Positions 32,479-44,836 of a stretch of 64,000 nt of DNA are shown here, piece by piece (the stretch's first letter is position 1; the number at the start of each line of letters is the position of its first letter). A program made the translations under genes and the position numbers. Below the pieces are notes generated by a model. That model made no database searches. It worked only from the letters and a program-made list of their open reading frames with translations, and had not been told where the DNA came from. This DNA comes from Isoetes taiwanensis (lineage: Eukaryota > Streptophyta > Lycopodiopsida > Isoetales > Isoetaceae), in assembly GCA_021234155.1 (NCBI GenBank), contig JAJEKV010000008.1, positions 20,123,959 through 20,187,958 on the forward strand, given 5' to 3'.

Positions 32479-33570
32479 TTTGTGGATCTCCAAATACAGA
32501 ACTAGCCTTCTAGATCTTCAACCTGATGAAAGCTAGCTCCCACATTTAATGTTGACCATACCTGCTTATCATACAATTAACATGTTAAATTACTCCACTG
32601 CCCAAGATGAAGAAAATGCCAATAATAAATATATGCAAGAATTTGCAGTTTTAATTGACAAAAGATCTGGTTCACTATTTCCTTTCTCTAGACTCCTAAA
32701 AGAATCAGCAAGTAAGTAAGGGAGAAAAGAACTGCTCGCCACCAAAATGAAGACTCACAAAATGTTCAACTACACTCAAAACATACTTGAAGTAGGTTAA
32801 ATACAGCCAAGCATAAACATGTCTGCCCCGTTCATGACCGTAAGCTTCAAGGGTCTACGTAGCTGCCCAGATGATGAAACCCCTTAAACCCTAGAAATAG
32901 AAATTGCACATTTCGAAAATCTTCAGCTTCGCTGCAAGAATGCCGCAGAAAATACAGCAACAGAGGCCACAGTCTCTTTGCATTTTCCTGTTGGTCGAGA
33001 ACAAGAACTAAACACAACGAGAATCCGAAAGCTGTATATCACAAAATGTGCCTCGAATAGCTTGTTGAGGATACATATATCTCCCAACAATTCATGGCGG
33101 TAGTTTTCCTCAACCCAGTTCGAGCTTAACCTAACTAGCTCGGATGTCGTAGCTAACAAAAAAAAATGCAAACCCATGATAAACAAACCAAGTTGGACAT
33201 CAAGAAAGACATTGGCCAAGAGACAAATCAGTCATCTTCCTTCGGCGTAAGAACGGCGAACAACACCTAAAAACTTGTTTTCCAGAGCTGTAGAATCTCA
33301 ACAGAATCTTGAGACTACTCGCGTCATTGGGCAGCAAAAAAAGGCTGCATTTTGATTTGAAGGATCAAAAGGGGAGGGGAAGAACAAGTAGAATGCAGCC
33401 AAACAAAGAAAGCATTTCGTTCTGAAACCAAGCTGAAAGGGAAGAAAAGAGGTACCGAAGAACTTACTATGCAGATTGAGCAGGCTGGGAGATCGACAAG
33501 GCCAAGAAGCCTGTTTGCACACTGTGCTGCAACGCCCGAATAAGAAGAAGAAGAAGAAAACAGAGAGAAC
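32479..33570 (-). promoter_or_regulatory. 5' leader and promoter region of the phosphatase gene
   Basis: An acceptor-like ATAAGCAG near 32565 and a donor-like CATAGTAAGTTC near 33466 suggest a leader exon around 33470-33560 joined by a roughly 900-bp intron to the exon holding the ATG. No coding sequence is recognised between. Transcript evidence is needed to place the start. Confidence 0.45.
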
Positions 33571-34479
33571 TGAGCTATACTTCAAAATTCAAAAGGGGTA
33601 TAATAAGTGCCGTTTTAGACTGGACATTCGGTCATTTCCTTGCTATTGGGAAGACTAGTGCTAAATACGGAAATATTTCCTTTTTTCTTTTCTTGAAGTT
33701 TTTTTGAATTTTTTGCATTTTGCCCAAACGCCCCTCTAGAGGGTTTCGAGTATTTTAGGCGATTTTTTTAACAGGTGGATATATTTTAGCTGTTTGATTA
33801 TGTCTACGAACACGAAAATTAGAGAAATTAGAAGTGGGCTATGGAAGCGAGGGAAAAGCATTAGAAGTCGAGATTTTGGTGGTTCGTCGTGCATTAGGAA
33901 AGGCCGAAAATATTATATTCAAGACTTGAACATTAGAGAGCTCTAAATTACATCCTGTGCTTTGGGAAATTTAAAACCATCTACTTATGTAAGAGCTTTA
34001 CCTACTTCTGTTGGTTGCTTTCAAAAATACTATTGTTTTCTTTTCATCTTCATTAAAGCCCTTATAGTAGAACAAAAATAAGTAAGGTCTCGTTAGATTT
34101 TGCTACTGCTCCCGTTCCATTATAAAATCAAAGAACGAACAAATTTCAAAAATGCCAGCATGATGACAAACTTAGAAATTCCTAAAAGTGGCACAATAGT
34201 CTTCTGATACATTGCGGCTTGAGATATAACATGAATATTTGAGCATGCAGCTCCCTCCTTCCCTCCTAGGCAAAAAAAGGGGGGGAAAGAAAAAAAGGGA
34301 AAAAGAGGGCCAAAATGATGCACGAATATTGAATAAAAAGTTAATAAAACCATTGATTTCCTAGTTTTTTAACAAACCTTAACAGGAACGGTGTTCGAAA
34401 CGACGTTGCCAGTACAGACAACCCAGAACTGGAACATCGTATTCTCGGAATGTCGCAACTCCCTCCCTCCCTCCTAGAA
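33571..34479. other. Intergenic, no gene seen
   Basis: AT-rich, with short G/A and C/T homopurine runs near 34255-34310. Open frames here are short and composition-driven. Confidence 0.5.
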
Positions 34480-34714
34480 CGAGAGGGGGGAGAGAGACTA
34501 TAATAGAATAGAATAGAGTTTTTATCGTCCACGGAGACCAATTGGCCTATGGGACCCAAACAGGAGGCGCAGCAAGTGTATTACTGTCCGGGTTAAAAAA
34601 AACCCCTCCCCACCCTAAAGGGTTGTTTGGGGAAAAACCCGTGACAGGAATAGGTTTGCTGTCAAACTATATAAATACAAATACAAATATAGACAGTTTA
34701 ACTATGTACATGTA

Positions 34715-35227
34715 TCAGGTAAGTGCTCGAGGACCGAGCTGATCACGGCGATCCATGATCTCTTGAATGTATGAGTCCAACCTCCGTACCAAGCTCGTGC
34801 TCAGCATCTCATGCAGGGGCTGGCCAGGACGGGCCAGCTCAGCATAGCGTATCCGAATGTCATCATCATATGCCGGACAATTCTGAAGGGTGTGGCATTC
34901 GTCTTCCACAGCTCCAACCTGGCAGCGTTGACAAAGCCTCTCCTGACGCAGCTCTCCAACCCATCTTCCCGTCTCAATCCGGAGATGGTATGCACCTATG
35001 CGGATAGAGGCAATGGATCTGTGCTTTTTCATGGGTAGGTGAGTGCACAGGCAGCATTGCGGGCCCCGCTCCAACATGGGATTTATGTGGCGTTGATAAT
35101 GTGCCGTCTTGACCTGATCAAGGGTGCTGGCATCCCTTAGCTTACTGAGGAAGCATGCATCAATGTATTGTCTGAGACTATGGCGATCTGCCTCCGTTTG
35201 CACTTGGATGCATATGTGCTCCTGCAC
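34715..35227 (-). pseudogene. LINE 1 ORF2 C-terminal region
   Basis: 170 codons: RQYIDACFLSKLRDASTLD, INPMLERGPQCCLCTHLPMKKHRSIASIRIGAYHLRIETGRW, then CQRCQVGAVEDECHTLQNCP, a Cys-Cys-His-Cys nucleic-acid-binding motif typical of LINE C termini. A related motif lies at the end of LINE 2 near 53100. Confidence 0.8.
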
Positions 35228-35603
35228 ATTCCATCTGGTCAGCCACTGAGCTCTCTTTTCCCGTCAGTAGGCTTTTAGACGTTGAGGCCCCATTGTCAAA
35301 GCGAGGTTAGGGAGACGAGTATCGTCCATGCTGACCACCTTCTAGAAGTAGACAATGTGTCTGTCAAGGGCCCCTCTTTGAAGAGGCAAGAAACCTGTTT
35401 CCTACAACAGTATTTGGTATGAGACTGTGGACTTCACCCCCAGGGCCCGTGTCAAGAAAGCTTTCTCCACCTGCTCCAAGTCATTCCAAGTGGCGAGGGA
35501 AATCACTGAGCCCCAGACCTTGACCCCGCACAAAAGCACAGGTTCTACTAGCACCTTGAATAGGTGCGATTAGTGGGCCCAATCATACAGCTCTGCCTTG
35601 TTG

Positions 35604-36567
35604 CTATTGTTCTCCATTGCATAGAGTGCCTTCCAACCTGCTGCGGCTCGCAGCCGGATGGAATTGTCCCAGTTCATGGCTGACAGGAACTCCCACCCCC
35701 AAATATTTGTAAGTGGACACCACTTCAACATTTTGGCCATGATAAGTGAGGATTGGAGGCCTTGGCTGGCATGCGGACGATACCAGAACTACCTTAGTTT
35801 TGGCTAAGTTGACGCGCATATCAGTCACCTGGCAAAATGTGTCCAGGGCATCGAGATGGCGTTGCATGTCTGCTTGAGTGTATGCTAGGAGGTCCACGTC
35901 GTCAGCATGGATCAGCTGCCTGATGATCTGGTGTAGGAGGTGAGCCCCAGTGCCTCCATTATCAGGGAGTCCTCTCTCCAGCTGATCCATATACAAGCCA
36001 AATAGTATGGGAGAGGGAGGGCATCCTTGGGGGACCCCGATATTGCTCTCGAATGGTTGGCCCGCTGGTTGCAGCCGGCCAGTCCATGTCTCATATAACC
36101 TGTACACCGCGTTCTGCAGTTCGGGAGGGACGTCTAGTTGCTGCAACCTTGCTCACAGCTTTTCCCGAGGCACAGTGTCAAAAGCCTTGGCAAAGTCTAC
36201 AAAGCAGCAATACAGATCTTGCCTGACGGTTCCTGCTGTCCTCAACCAGAGTCCGCAGCGTGAAGATATGATTTATGGTTGAGTGTCTCGGCCTGAATCC
36301 TGCATGTGTAAGTGCCCGCACTCCTGCTGCCTCTGCCCATCCTGTCAACTGCCGCTCGAGGATCCCGGCGAGGAGCTTTGCAAACACTGAGATGATCATG
36401 ATGGTTCGGTAATTGGCCGGGCAATGCGGGTCTCCTGCCTTGTAGATTGGGATAACCCTGCTAGTGGTCCATTGCGGGGGGAAATCTTCCTGCAATGCCT
36501 TGTTGAACATGTTGGTCAGTACCGGTGCCATGGATGGCCCTGTCCACTTGAGTAACTCTGCCTGCAT
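35604..36567 (-). pseudogene. LINE 1 reverse transcriptase
   Basis: 36567-36178 carries AELLKWTGPSMAPVLTNMFN, PPQWTTSRVIPIYKAGDPHCPANYRTI and THAGFRPRHSTINHIFTL. 36146-35604 carries GVPQGCPPSPILFGLYMD and the catalytic box IHADDVDLLAYT, with His where Phe or Tyr is usual before ADD, then LNLAKTKVV-like sequence and YKYLGV. One frameshift near 36170 and a stop after the second part. Confidence 0.88.
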
Positions 36568-37035
36568 GCCATCAAGGTCTGGTGTTTTTCCATTGGCTAG
36601 ACATTGCAGCCCCTTCGATACCTCCGCCTCTGTGATTTCCAGTACTTGGCCCTGCTGGCAGGGTAATGCCGCCCGTGCAGCCTCAGGATTGTAGAGTTGC
36701 TGTAGGTATTGCCCCCATTGGTCTGGAGTAATATTTCATGTGGGCGGCACTGGCCTCCTTTGTACTCTCCAGCAGAAGGTCTTGGGATGACGTTCCAGGA
36801 GGAAGAATATTTCCTGTTAATGGGCCGCAATGTACCTGCCTTTCTAGCCTTAAGGAAAGTGCGGTGTTGCTTGACTGCATCTGAACATAGAGCAGGGTCT
36901 ATGACTTGGCAGGGCCAGCGTTTGCGTTCTTTGCACTCGGCATCAAACCATTAGTTACGTCGAAAGGCCATAGCTCTTAAGGTTTGTCGAGGGCGACTTC
37001 TCCCAAAGCACCTCTCTGCAGCAGCCCCGAGGACG

Positions 37036-37993
37036 TCAATGAGCCTGTTGCTCCAGCGTTGAGCATTGTGAGATGCTTGCCAGATCCTCCGTAAGCATCT
37101 GGGAGTAAGTAGGAGCGCGTTCATAGTCCAGTCTGAGCTGGGGCATACGAGGAGGTGTTGGACAGGCGTCCCTTGCATCCTGCCAAGCCAGCTGCAAGTA
37201 GAGCGGTAGGTGGTCTGAGCTCACCTTGTCATCTCTACCAGCCATTCCCACTCGAAAATATTTGACGAGATGCATGTCCCGTTCGGCCACCAAAATATAG
37301 TCTACTACGCTGGACCCACCTCTCTAGGTGCTAGCTGGAGGACGACCACTGTGCTAGTCCATTGCAAACCACTAGGTCAAAGAAACTGCAGAGCAGCAAC
37401 GGCTGCCTCCTATAGTGCGAGACTTGAATGGCAGCTGATGCACGTGGCCAAGCTCCTTCTGAAGGGCTCAGCTGCAACACGTCATTTGTGAGAGGGTCAA
37501 ATCTCATCGGTTATTCCGTGCTAGTGTGGGCATTGAAGTCTCCAACGAGCATGACCCTACCCTCCTGCTTGTGCTGCTGTATGTCATCGTATAGATCGAC
37601 ATAGGGCTCCAACCTATCCACACCCGGATGGTTGTGATAGAAGTTGCTCTCGGCATGTGGGAAGTAGCAGACTGCCACAAAGAGAGGGCTACCATAGCAA
37701 TTTTGCACGCGCACCCACAAGTACCTGTTATGTTTGTCTGTCTTGCACAGGGAAACTGACTATGACGGGGCTATCCGGTAGTAGCAGGCGACCCCTCCAT
37801 GCCCCCGCTTTCCTGTGCATTCGTTGAAGAGGGAGTAGCGATGGTATCCTGGCAAGTCGGGTAGTCTATATCCAGCATGCTCCCATGTTTCTATGAGGAA
37901 GATGAGGTCCATATCGGCGGCAACTAAGTTGAGACTGTCTCCCTTCTGCCATGGGAAGTCCCGACAATTCCAAGAGACCATGCGCAGGCACAA
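37036..37993 (-). pseudogene. LINE 1 APE-type endonuclease
   Basis: Begins LRMVSWNCRDFPWQ and DLIFLIETWEHAGY (catalytic Glu). Then RGHGGVACYYR, MLVGDFNAHTSTE (37511-37720) and, after frameshifts, SSDHLPLYLQL (the SDHxP motif). This enzyme would nick target DNA to prime reverse transcription. Confidence 0.85.
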
Positions 37994-38140
37994 TCCCTAT
38001 TTGCTGGCAGGAGTTGCAGCAATAGGTTTGGCGATGGCAGCTCAAGGGGTGGTGGTGGAGGTGGAGGCGGCATGTGGCATGCTGGCAGTGGCAGATGAGG
38101 CCATTGTAGCAGGATGTACAGCTGGGATCGCGACAGAAGG

Positions 38141-38566
38141 GCCTCAAGAGTTTGAGGTGCCTGCATCAGCATTTGATGGCCTGAAGATCTGCATCCTTCC
38201 TCGAACCAGCCCTGCTGCGCCTCCCTATTTGCAGATACGCTTGACTTTCTCCAACTCATGCCTGCAGTCCTCCTGCTATGCCGAAGTCAGATCCCGGTCC
38301 ACGTACATGGCAGTCCCCTTCAACTGCCTGCCTTGGCGCAGGATGGCTGCTCACTCTTCCGCGTCCTTGACTATGAAGGTGACTACCGGGGGACGGTCTG
38401 GACATTGGGCCCCATGGCGTGTCACCCTCACAATGTGTACAAGCATGTGGAATGTCATCCGGGCGAGGATCTATACCTGGAGTCGGTTGATGAGGTGCTC
38501 TCATGCCTCCTCTGTCAAGCCGCGCACCACCACATTGTGGCTCTTGCGTTTCTGCTCCTAAAACTC
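38141..38566 (-). pseudogene. LINE 1 ORF1 nucleic-acid-binding protein
   Basis: One frame read through five stops gives SHNVVVRGLTEEA, TFIVKDAEE, GTAMYVDRDLTSA and ELEKVKRICK. This is the RRM-like then C-terminal layout of L1-type ORF1 proteins. All five stops (TGA, TAG) are one transition from Trp or Gln codons. LINE 2 encodes a better-preserved relative at 63439-63996. Confidence 0.65.
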
Positions 38567-38813
38567 TGAGGTGGTCGGGCTCATGGTGGCTGCTGCGGCA
38601 TTCGCTGCTTGCGATGCGCGGGGCGTGGGTTGTGGCCTGTGGTGGGGTGGTGGTTGCATGGGGCCACTTGGTGATGCAGTGGTCTTTAGTCCATGCAGTA
38701 TCGTGGGCTCCTGATTCCGTATTTGATGTTTCTATTTCTGCTCCATGTTCTGATTCGACTTTTGCCTCTGCTCCAGTTCATGCCCCAGATTCTGACCATA
38801 TTCTCGATGGTCA

Positions 38814-38993
38814 CAGCTCCAGCTTCAGTTCCAATTTCTGCTCTTGCTCCTGCTCTTGCTCTTGCTCCAGTTCCAGTTTCTGCTCCTGCTCCAGTTCCAT
38901 TTTTTGTTCCTGCTCTAGTTCTTGCTCCAGTCCCTGCTCCAGTTCCTGTTCCAGTTGCTCTTGCTCCTGCTCATGTTCCTGCTCCTGCTTTTA
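38814..38993 (+). repeat. Hexanucleotide minisatellite (TGCTCY / AGTTCC)
   Basis: About 30 imperfect hexamers encode alternating Ala/Pro/Val on the plus strand. It sits just upstream of the gypsy 2 RT frame and may be an expanded linker of that polyprotein. Confidence 0.85.
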
Positions 38994-39099
38994 TAGAGGC
39001 TTCTTCATGTCCTCAATTCCATATCTCGAAGATTTCTCTTCGCGAGTTCGTTAAATTTGGAAGGCAAGATCCAAGTTCAGTATAACTAGCTCGGCACTA

Positions 39100-39868
39100 A
39101 TGAAGTCTGCTCCAATGCTCCTTGGCGACTTCTCTGATGTTTTTGACAAAGTAAAAAACAGCAAGCTCCCAGAGCATCGTCCATATGATTGTCCGATATA
39201 TGGTCTATCTCCCGTTGAGTTAAAGGTTTTGCATGATTATATTGAAGAGAATCTAGCCACTGGTTTCATTCGATATTCTCAGTCCCCTGCTGGAGCGCCT
39301 ATCTTCTTCGTCAAAAAGAAGGATGATTCGTTGCGTCTGATTCGTTGCTTCCTCTGATCCCAGAGTTGCTGGAGCGACTCCAAGGTGCGCATTATTTTAC
39401 GAAGATTGATCTTCGGGGTGCCTACAATCTTATCCGGATCCGGGAGAGTGATGAGTGGAAAACAGCTTTTCTTACTCGGTATGACCATGTTGAGTACACA
39501 GTTATGCCGTTTGGACTTACCAATGCTCTACCAATATTCCAGCATGTGGCCAATGATGTCTTTCGAGAGTTCTTAGACACTTTTGTTATCATCTATTGGA
39601 TGATATTCTTATTTATTCTACGATTCTCGAAGAACATGAGAGGCATGTTCGACAAGTCCTTCAGAAGCTATATGCCAAACTTGAGAAGTGTCAGTTCGAG
39701 CAGGGTAATGTGGAGTTCCTTGGCTATCATATCACTCCACATGGAGTCCCTATGAATCTCAAAAAGGTCTGCACTGTTATGGAGTGGCAAACACCTTCAT
39801 CCATTCAAGAGGCCTTTCATTCGGGATTATTCGAAGATTGTCTTTCTTTTGACATGCCTCACAGTTAA
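39100..39868 (+). pseudogene. Gypsy 2 reverse transcriptase, degenerate
   Basis: [43 protein letters not shown], then a deletion of the VDYR region; [21 protein letters not shown], and a frameshift exactly at the catalytic box so that LDDILIYS is read from 39596; [14 protein letters not shown] after it. Confidence 0.87.
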
Positions 39869-39883
39869 GGACGTGCCATTTGA

Positions 39884-41395
39884 ATGAAGTGTAGAAGCGG
39901 AATCTGCTTTCGTTACTCTGAAGCATGCTTTTACCATGGCGCCAGTTCTTGCTCATGCATATCCTTTGCGCCCATATGTTGTCGAAGCAAATGCTTCCGA
40001 TTTTGCTCTTGGTGGGATCTTGTCACAAAAAGGGATGACCTTGAATTGCATCCAATTGCCCATCACTCACAGAAGTTTCAGGCTACTGAAATCAACTATC
40101 CCATTTATGATAAGGAGTTGTTGGCGATAGTGGCTTCTTTCGAGGAGTGGAGACGTTTCCTGGAGGGATCTCCTTACAAGGTCACAGTCTATACAGATCA
40201 TCAAAATCTAGAATATTTTCAGTTTGCTCGAGTGCTCAACCGTCACCAGGCCTGGTGGCATACTCAAGTATTATTCCGTATTGATTTCATTATCAAGTAC
40301 CATCCTGGATCCCTCCAAGAGAAGTCTAATGCCTTGTCTCGACACTCCTACCTTGAGCCCAAGCTAGGTGATCCTACATTTGATCAGCAATCACAGGTTA
40401 TCCTAGGGCATGATCAGTTCCAGCTTATGGCCCTCACTTTGTTCGAGAGGCCTCATGATACGGCCTTGTTGGAGTCTATTCGAGCATCTCTGTCCTCTGA
40501 TCCATTGGCTCATGATGTATTCTCACACCTTGTCTCTGCATCATCTTCTCAACAAATGCGATCAGATTATGATCGTTTTGAGGTTCGAAATGGACTCATG
40601 TTCCGTGATGGGCTTTTGTATGTACCAGATGGTGCTTCTCGGCTTCAGGGTCTCCAGGCTTGACGTGATTCACCTATGGAAAATAGCCAAGACTCTTGAA
40701 CTTATTAGTCGAGAGTATTGGCGGCCTGGGTCGTCGCTCTGACGAAGCTTTTATTCGATCCTGTGATATCTGCTGTCAAGCGAAGGTTCCATAGCATCTT
40801 TCTCATGGCCTTCTTCAGCCACTGCCGGTACCAGATGACCTTGGAACAACATTTCTATAGACTTTATTCCAGAGCTGCCACTCTCTCGAGGTTATTATAC
40901 CATCATGGTTGTTGTTGATCGTGTCTTTAAGATGACTCATTTTATTCCCTGCAACATCACCATCACCAGTGAGGAAACAACGGATCTTCTTCTTCATGAA
41001 GTAGTCAAACTTCACGGCTTGCCTGATATTATCATTCGTGATCATGGACCGCAGTTCATCACAGGTTTTTGGATGGCTTTTGGAATTATTGCATATTGAC
41101 TGCTTATTGGTCATCATCCAGAAAGTAATGGGCAGGCAGAGCACACTAATCAGACTCTGGAGCAATATTTAAGGTGCTTTATCAGTTATCAGCAGGATGA
41201 TTGGGTCGATTATCTTCCATTAGCTGAGTTTGCCTATAATAACTCAGTATATGCTTCCACTGGCCAGACTCCGTTCTTTCTGAACTCTAGTCAGCATCCT
41301 CGTTGGTCCCTTAATGTCGCTGGCAATGACTCTGTCAATCCTAGTGCTGAGTCTCGACTTGAGAAACAAAAGATGGCCATCACACGGATGCAAAA
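39884..41395 (+). pseudogene. Gypsy 2 RNase H and integrase, degenerate
   Basis: RNase H: VEANASDFALGGILSQ, TEINYPIYDKELLAIVASFEEW, VTVYTDHQNLEYF, then KYHPGSLQEKSNALSRHS. Integrase: a decayed zinc region near 40680-40780, then VVVDRVFKMTHFIPC (40905), LHGLPDIIIRDHGPQFITGFW and HHPESNGQAEHTNQTLEQYL, with the third acidic residue kept. It stops abruptly near 41395 in LEKQKMAITRMQK. Stops and frameshifts throughout. Confidence 0.85.
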
Positions 41396-41500
41396 AGGTA
41401 GTTGCAGAAGCAAGAATTTGAACTCGCAACCTTCTAGTTGCAAGGGGGAATTTTATTTGGAGGGTTTTTTGTGGATGGCTTAGAGGGTTTTACAAGAGAA
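41396..41500 (+). repeat. Short repeat with tRNA-like box and GGAGGGTTTT tail (SINE-like)
   Basis: The minus strand contains GGTTGCGAGTTCAAATTC, resembling a pol III B box. The plus strand ends in GGAGGGTTTTTTGTGGATGG and TTAGAGGGTTTTAC. The same tail occurs inverted at 46507-46560. Family membership is inferred from two copies only. Confidence 0.4.
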
Positions 41501-41742
41501 TATTCCTTAGAATATTTTGTTATGGCATGTTGCACTAGTTGCCATTTTTTTGGTAACATGTATCAGAATGAACATATACCAGAATGAATTCTGTACGAGT
41601 CAACGTATAGCAAAATCAAGATGGACTGAATAATATATGTATTGCATACATTCACTAATATATACAGTGCAGGTTACCAGCCACACTATTAACTATTAGA
41701 ATTTGATATGAAAAAGTTTGTACAAAGAACTGTGGTTGTTCC

Positions 41743-42508
41743 TCAAGGAAGGAGCCTATGTAGAACATCCTCTGTCAACACAGGCTGAATGATGTCCAAA
41801 AAAAACCTAGAGTCATGGTTGAGGACTTTCGCAAATACGTACATCAGATGTTTGCATGGAATATATACCCTTTTCAGTTCTCTGCCCATGAAATCCGGGC
41901 ATGTGCATGTGGGATGCTTGCAGACCCTTACTGTATAAGTTTCATATGGTCGACGCACCTGGTACTCAACATCCGTGTGGTGGATATTGACCTTTATGGA
42001 CTCAATATCACACTCCAGTTGTAAAGCTTGATTAAGCTTTGTTTCAGCTTCTACACAAAGCTTCCCTCGTCTGTTCATGCGCTTCCCAAAACGTTCCATG
42101 AAGTGGGAAGAGCTGTTAATAGTAGGAGAATTCACACTAGTCACATTGGGAATTGAGCTCCTTGGATTAATCCCTCTAATAGAAAAGTTTCCTTTCTCCA
42201 ATGTTTCCAACTCAAGAAAGAGTGATATTCACACCCTTTGCCACAGGCCAATCTGCTGGACGAGTAGGTGTGGCTATGATGCCCGCAACTGGATAGTAGG
42301 TATGCTGCACATTTTGAGGACAAAACCAAAACCTTTGTGTGACCTCTCTACCATTTGCTTTCCTTTGCCCAGTGAAGCATGGTGCAATAGTGGATTCTGT
42401 ACGTACCCTATTAATTTCAGAATTGCATCTTAGACCGTTGGACTTGATTCTACCTTGACATCTTATTTTACTACCAGGAAAGCTACAACAGATAGCAAGG
42501 AAGTCCAT
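41743..42508 (-). pseudogene. SWIM zinc-finger protein, probable MULE-related remnant
   Basis: 42508-42212 reads STIAPCFTGQRKANGREVTQRFWFCPQ and YYPVAGIIATPTRPADWPVAKG. One frameshift near 42220 leads to a second part with MNRRGKLCVEAETKLNQALQ, YTVRVCKHPTCTCPDF and VYIPCKHLMYVFAKVLN. The CxC ... CxH pattern is a SWIM zinc finger, common at the C terminus of Mutator-like transposases and FAR1-type proteins. No transposase core is attached. Could also be a domesticated host gene; the frameshift argues against. Confidence 0.6.
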
Positions 42509-43616
42509 GATATGGACTACTCAAAGAAGGTTATGTTAGCAACAATGACTTCATAGCCAGAACGACGGTATTTCTTTTTCAAGCGTATATTCTCAAACCA
42601 AAATAAAAAACTTAACACTTCAACTAACTAATTGCCAATTAAACAAGGGGCAATCCAAACATACCAATCTAATTAGGTATTACATTTATAATATGTATTC
42701 TTATGATATTCTTGTTCATATTCTAGTCCTTGACCCCAAAATGACAAATTGTGGTTCCTGGTAACTATGCAATGTTGTGGAATGGGCATTAGCCATGGTT
42801 ATTCCTTGTACTATAATCCATAACTAGAAGTGGAATGCCATTCTGGTAAACCCTAAAAGTGTTGAATTACCGAGTAATCATTGCAATATTTGTGGTCATA
42901 CACTCATGAAAGATGCATTGTCAACAAAAGAATTAGAATTTATAAAATCATTAAGCATATACAATGCATAGTAGATAACATAATTGTCCCTCTTGCTTAG
43001 ACTGATGTGACATGACACCTACCATGAGCCCAAATCCGAAAATGCAAGGATTAATTATGTTTGACAACAAGGTCTTCTGATTCCTCGAAAACCAAACATC
43101 TTCTTTCGTATGTTTGCTTCAATCTGCCTTCTCCCTAGAGTTGTTTGGTATGTTCATTAGATGATAAATAATCGTTGAATGTCTAATTGATACTACCTAG
43201 TCTAAGTTGAATGTGTAGACCGCGTTCGATGGTAGTTTCATATGCAAATTCCATTCTTAGTAAAACTTAAGTTGTGCAATATTTGAACAAGTTACTTTTA
43301 ACGATGCCATGAAGGTGTAGCTAGCAATGAGTTTATTGACTTCCCAACCTCTAGTTCACATTAGAGCGACATCTAAAGCCTATTGATAATTAGCCTATTA
43401 GAGTGATGGACCCTTTAGTTAACACATAAGAGATTAGGAAGTGCATCTAGAGAATCTAGCACGAGTATGATCTAATCTTCACAAGCCCGATGCAGAGTAT
43501 GAGGAAAGTTATTGTGGCACATATATGTCGACATATTGGTGTAAAATTTCTAAGTTCATTTGGAAAAAAATTTGGAAAAAAAGTGAAGGACATTTTCAAA
43601 AAACAACGTTCAGGTG
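42509..43616. other. No feature recognised
   Basis: AT-rich non-coding sequence with no long frame, RNA gene or repeat that I can identify. Confidence 0.5.
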
Positions 43617-44160
43617 GGAAACGCCTGTGCCTTCCGTGATCGAAAAGTGCGGGGCTCCTCCTCCTTCTTTCTGCTAGCTAACTGATCATTTGTGGGGCTC
43701 CCTTCACATCGCTATTGCAGATTTCGCAACTGGTAAATACTCTTCTTTTGATTTTTCTGTACTTCTTCTTTTGATTTGCAAAAAAAAATTCGCCTTCCAG
43801 ATCGAGTGCGGCGGCGCTCCTCCATGTTTTTGTGCAATCCGGACTGAATGCGGGGGCTCCATTCGAATATGGTAATAGCTTTTTTTCTCGCGGCTACTTA
43901 AGCAAGATCCGTCTTCCTATCAAAAATACTTTCTTCATGATCGGAATGGGGCCTTCGCATCGAAAAGCGCGGTGGCTGCTCCAACTATTTGTGCAATCCA
44001 GTTCTTGGAAAAATATATCTCCAGCTCCATACTCCAGTTAGGTGGGAAAACGTCTGTGCCTTTTGGACCTAGTGCGGCGGCGCTCCCCATGTTTCTCGGG
44101 GGAAATAGCTCCAGACATAGCGGTATTACAGATTTTGCAACAGGTAAATACTCTGGATTG
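43617..44160 (+). repeat. Direct repeat pair, about 110-130 bp each
   Basis: 43617-43750 and 44041-44160 share GGAAA(A)CG(C/T)CTGTGCCTT, GTGCGG..GCTCC and CGCTATTGCAGATTTCGCAA or its variant, then ACTGGTAAATACTCT. A third piece of the pattern (GGGGCTCC, GTGCAATCC) lies at 43801-43870, and a weaker echo near 45632-45660. Frames here encode short, unrelated peptides. Confidence 0.65.
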
Positions 44161-44638
44161 ATGTTGGAAGTTGTGTGTGGACGTGTAGAGATCTTATAGT
44201 ATAGCATGAATACTTTGTCTGTTTCTTTTTGGTCCCCTTCGTATGGCTTTTGACAGCCAAATCAAAGAGCACAAGAAGCAACAGCAAAAGAAATTCTGAT
44301 GGCAATGCTTGGTGGAGCAGACCTTTCCCTACTTTGGAACATGCCTAAATCCGACATGGTGGAGCCTCGCCTGTAACAACGGAAGCAGCATACTCTTTAC
44401 ATGCAGGGCAGAGGTCCAGGCTGCATTGTTACCAAGTTTTAATCCCTATGTCTTTGGCCTCCATCATCTTGCCTCATTTATTGCCTCAGCTGTATCTTTT
44501 CTTCCCACTGGCATAACCGAAGAGATGAACCCATTTTCCTTATGCAAATTTCTGGCTTCAATGTCCTGTTGGTAGTTTGTTGAGCAACCTCTTATGTATT
44601 TTTCATTGTTGCCTTAACTTATGTACTGTCAACTGATG

Positions 44639-44836
44639 CCTTAAATGTTTTAAATGTACAGCTTTGGCTTTTGCCTTAAATCTTTGCAATGTTACCATAA
44701 AATGGCATGCTCAGCATATAACAGCTTCAGCCATAGCCCGTCCATTATTTATCCCTTTGGTATGCTAAATGCAAACTCCTGAAGATGCCATTCTCTTGCA
44801 GCCTGCATGCCTCAAAGATTGGCATCATGATCTTTT
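44639..44836 (+). repeat. Direct repeat flanking the LRR fragment, left copy
   Basis: About 198 bp, nearly identical to 45309-45512: shared CCTTAAATGTTTTAAATGTA, ATAACAGCTTCAGCCATAGC, GCTAAATGCAAACTCCTGAA. The upstream flank CAACCTCTTATGTATTTTTC also recurs, but after the right copy (45527), so the repeats are rearranged. Confidence 0.85.

Larger units (their letters stand above)
34480..38570 (-). mobile_element. LINE retrotransposon 1, nearly full length but decayed
   Basis: Minus-strand order: ORF1 (38566-38141), endonuclease (37993 to about 37036), reverse transcriptase (36567-35604), C-terminal Cys/His region (35227-34715) and a 3' untranslated tail ending in ATTCT repeats near 34500. 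The 3' tail recurs as a solo fragment at 29375-29560. Many frameshifts and stops. No RNase H domain seen. Confidence 0.9.
38990..41395 (+). mobile_element. Gypsy retrotransposon fragment 2 (different lineage), no LTRs seen
   Basis: A plus-strand pol fragment running from just before RT to the integrase C-terminal region. Abutted on the left by LINE 1 and on the right by a short repeat. No LTR, primer site or target duplication could be found, so it is a truncated remnant. Its RT wording ([32 protein letters not shown]) differs clearly from the chromovirus at 10.6-26.4 kb. Confidence 0.85.

Noticed and set aside
38503-39085. 183- and 130-codon Ser/Cys- and Pro/Val-rich frames
   Set aside because: They arise from LINE antisense sequence and a hexanucleotide minisatellite. 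Only the downstream RT part is a real coding remnant.
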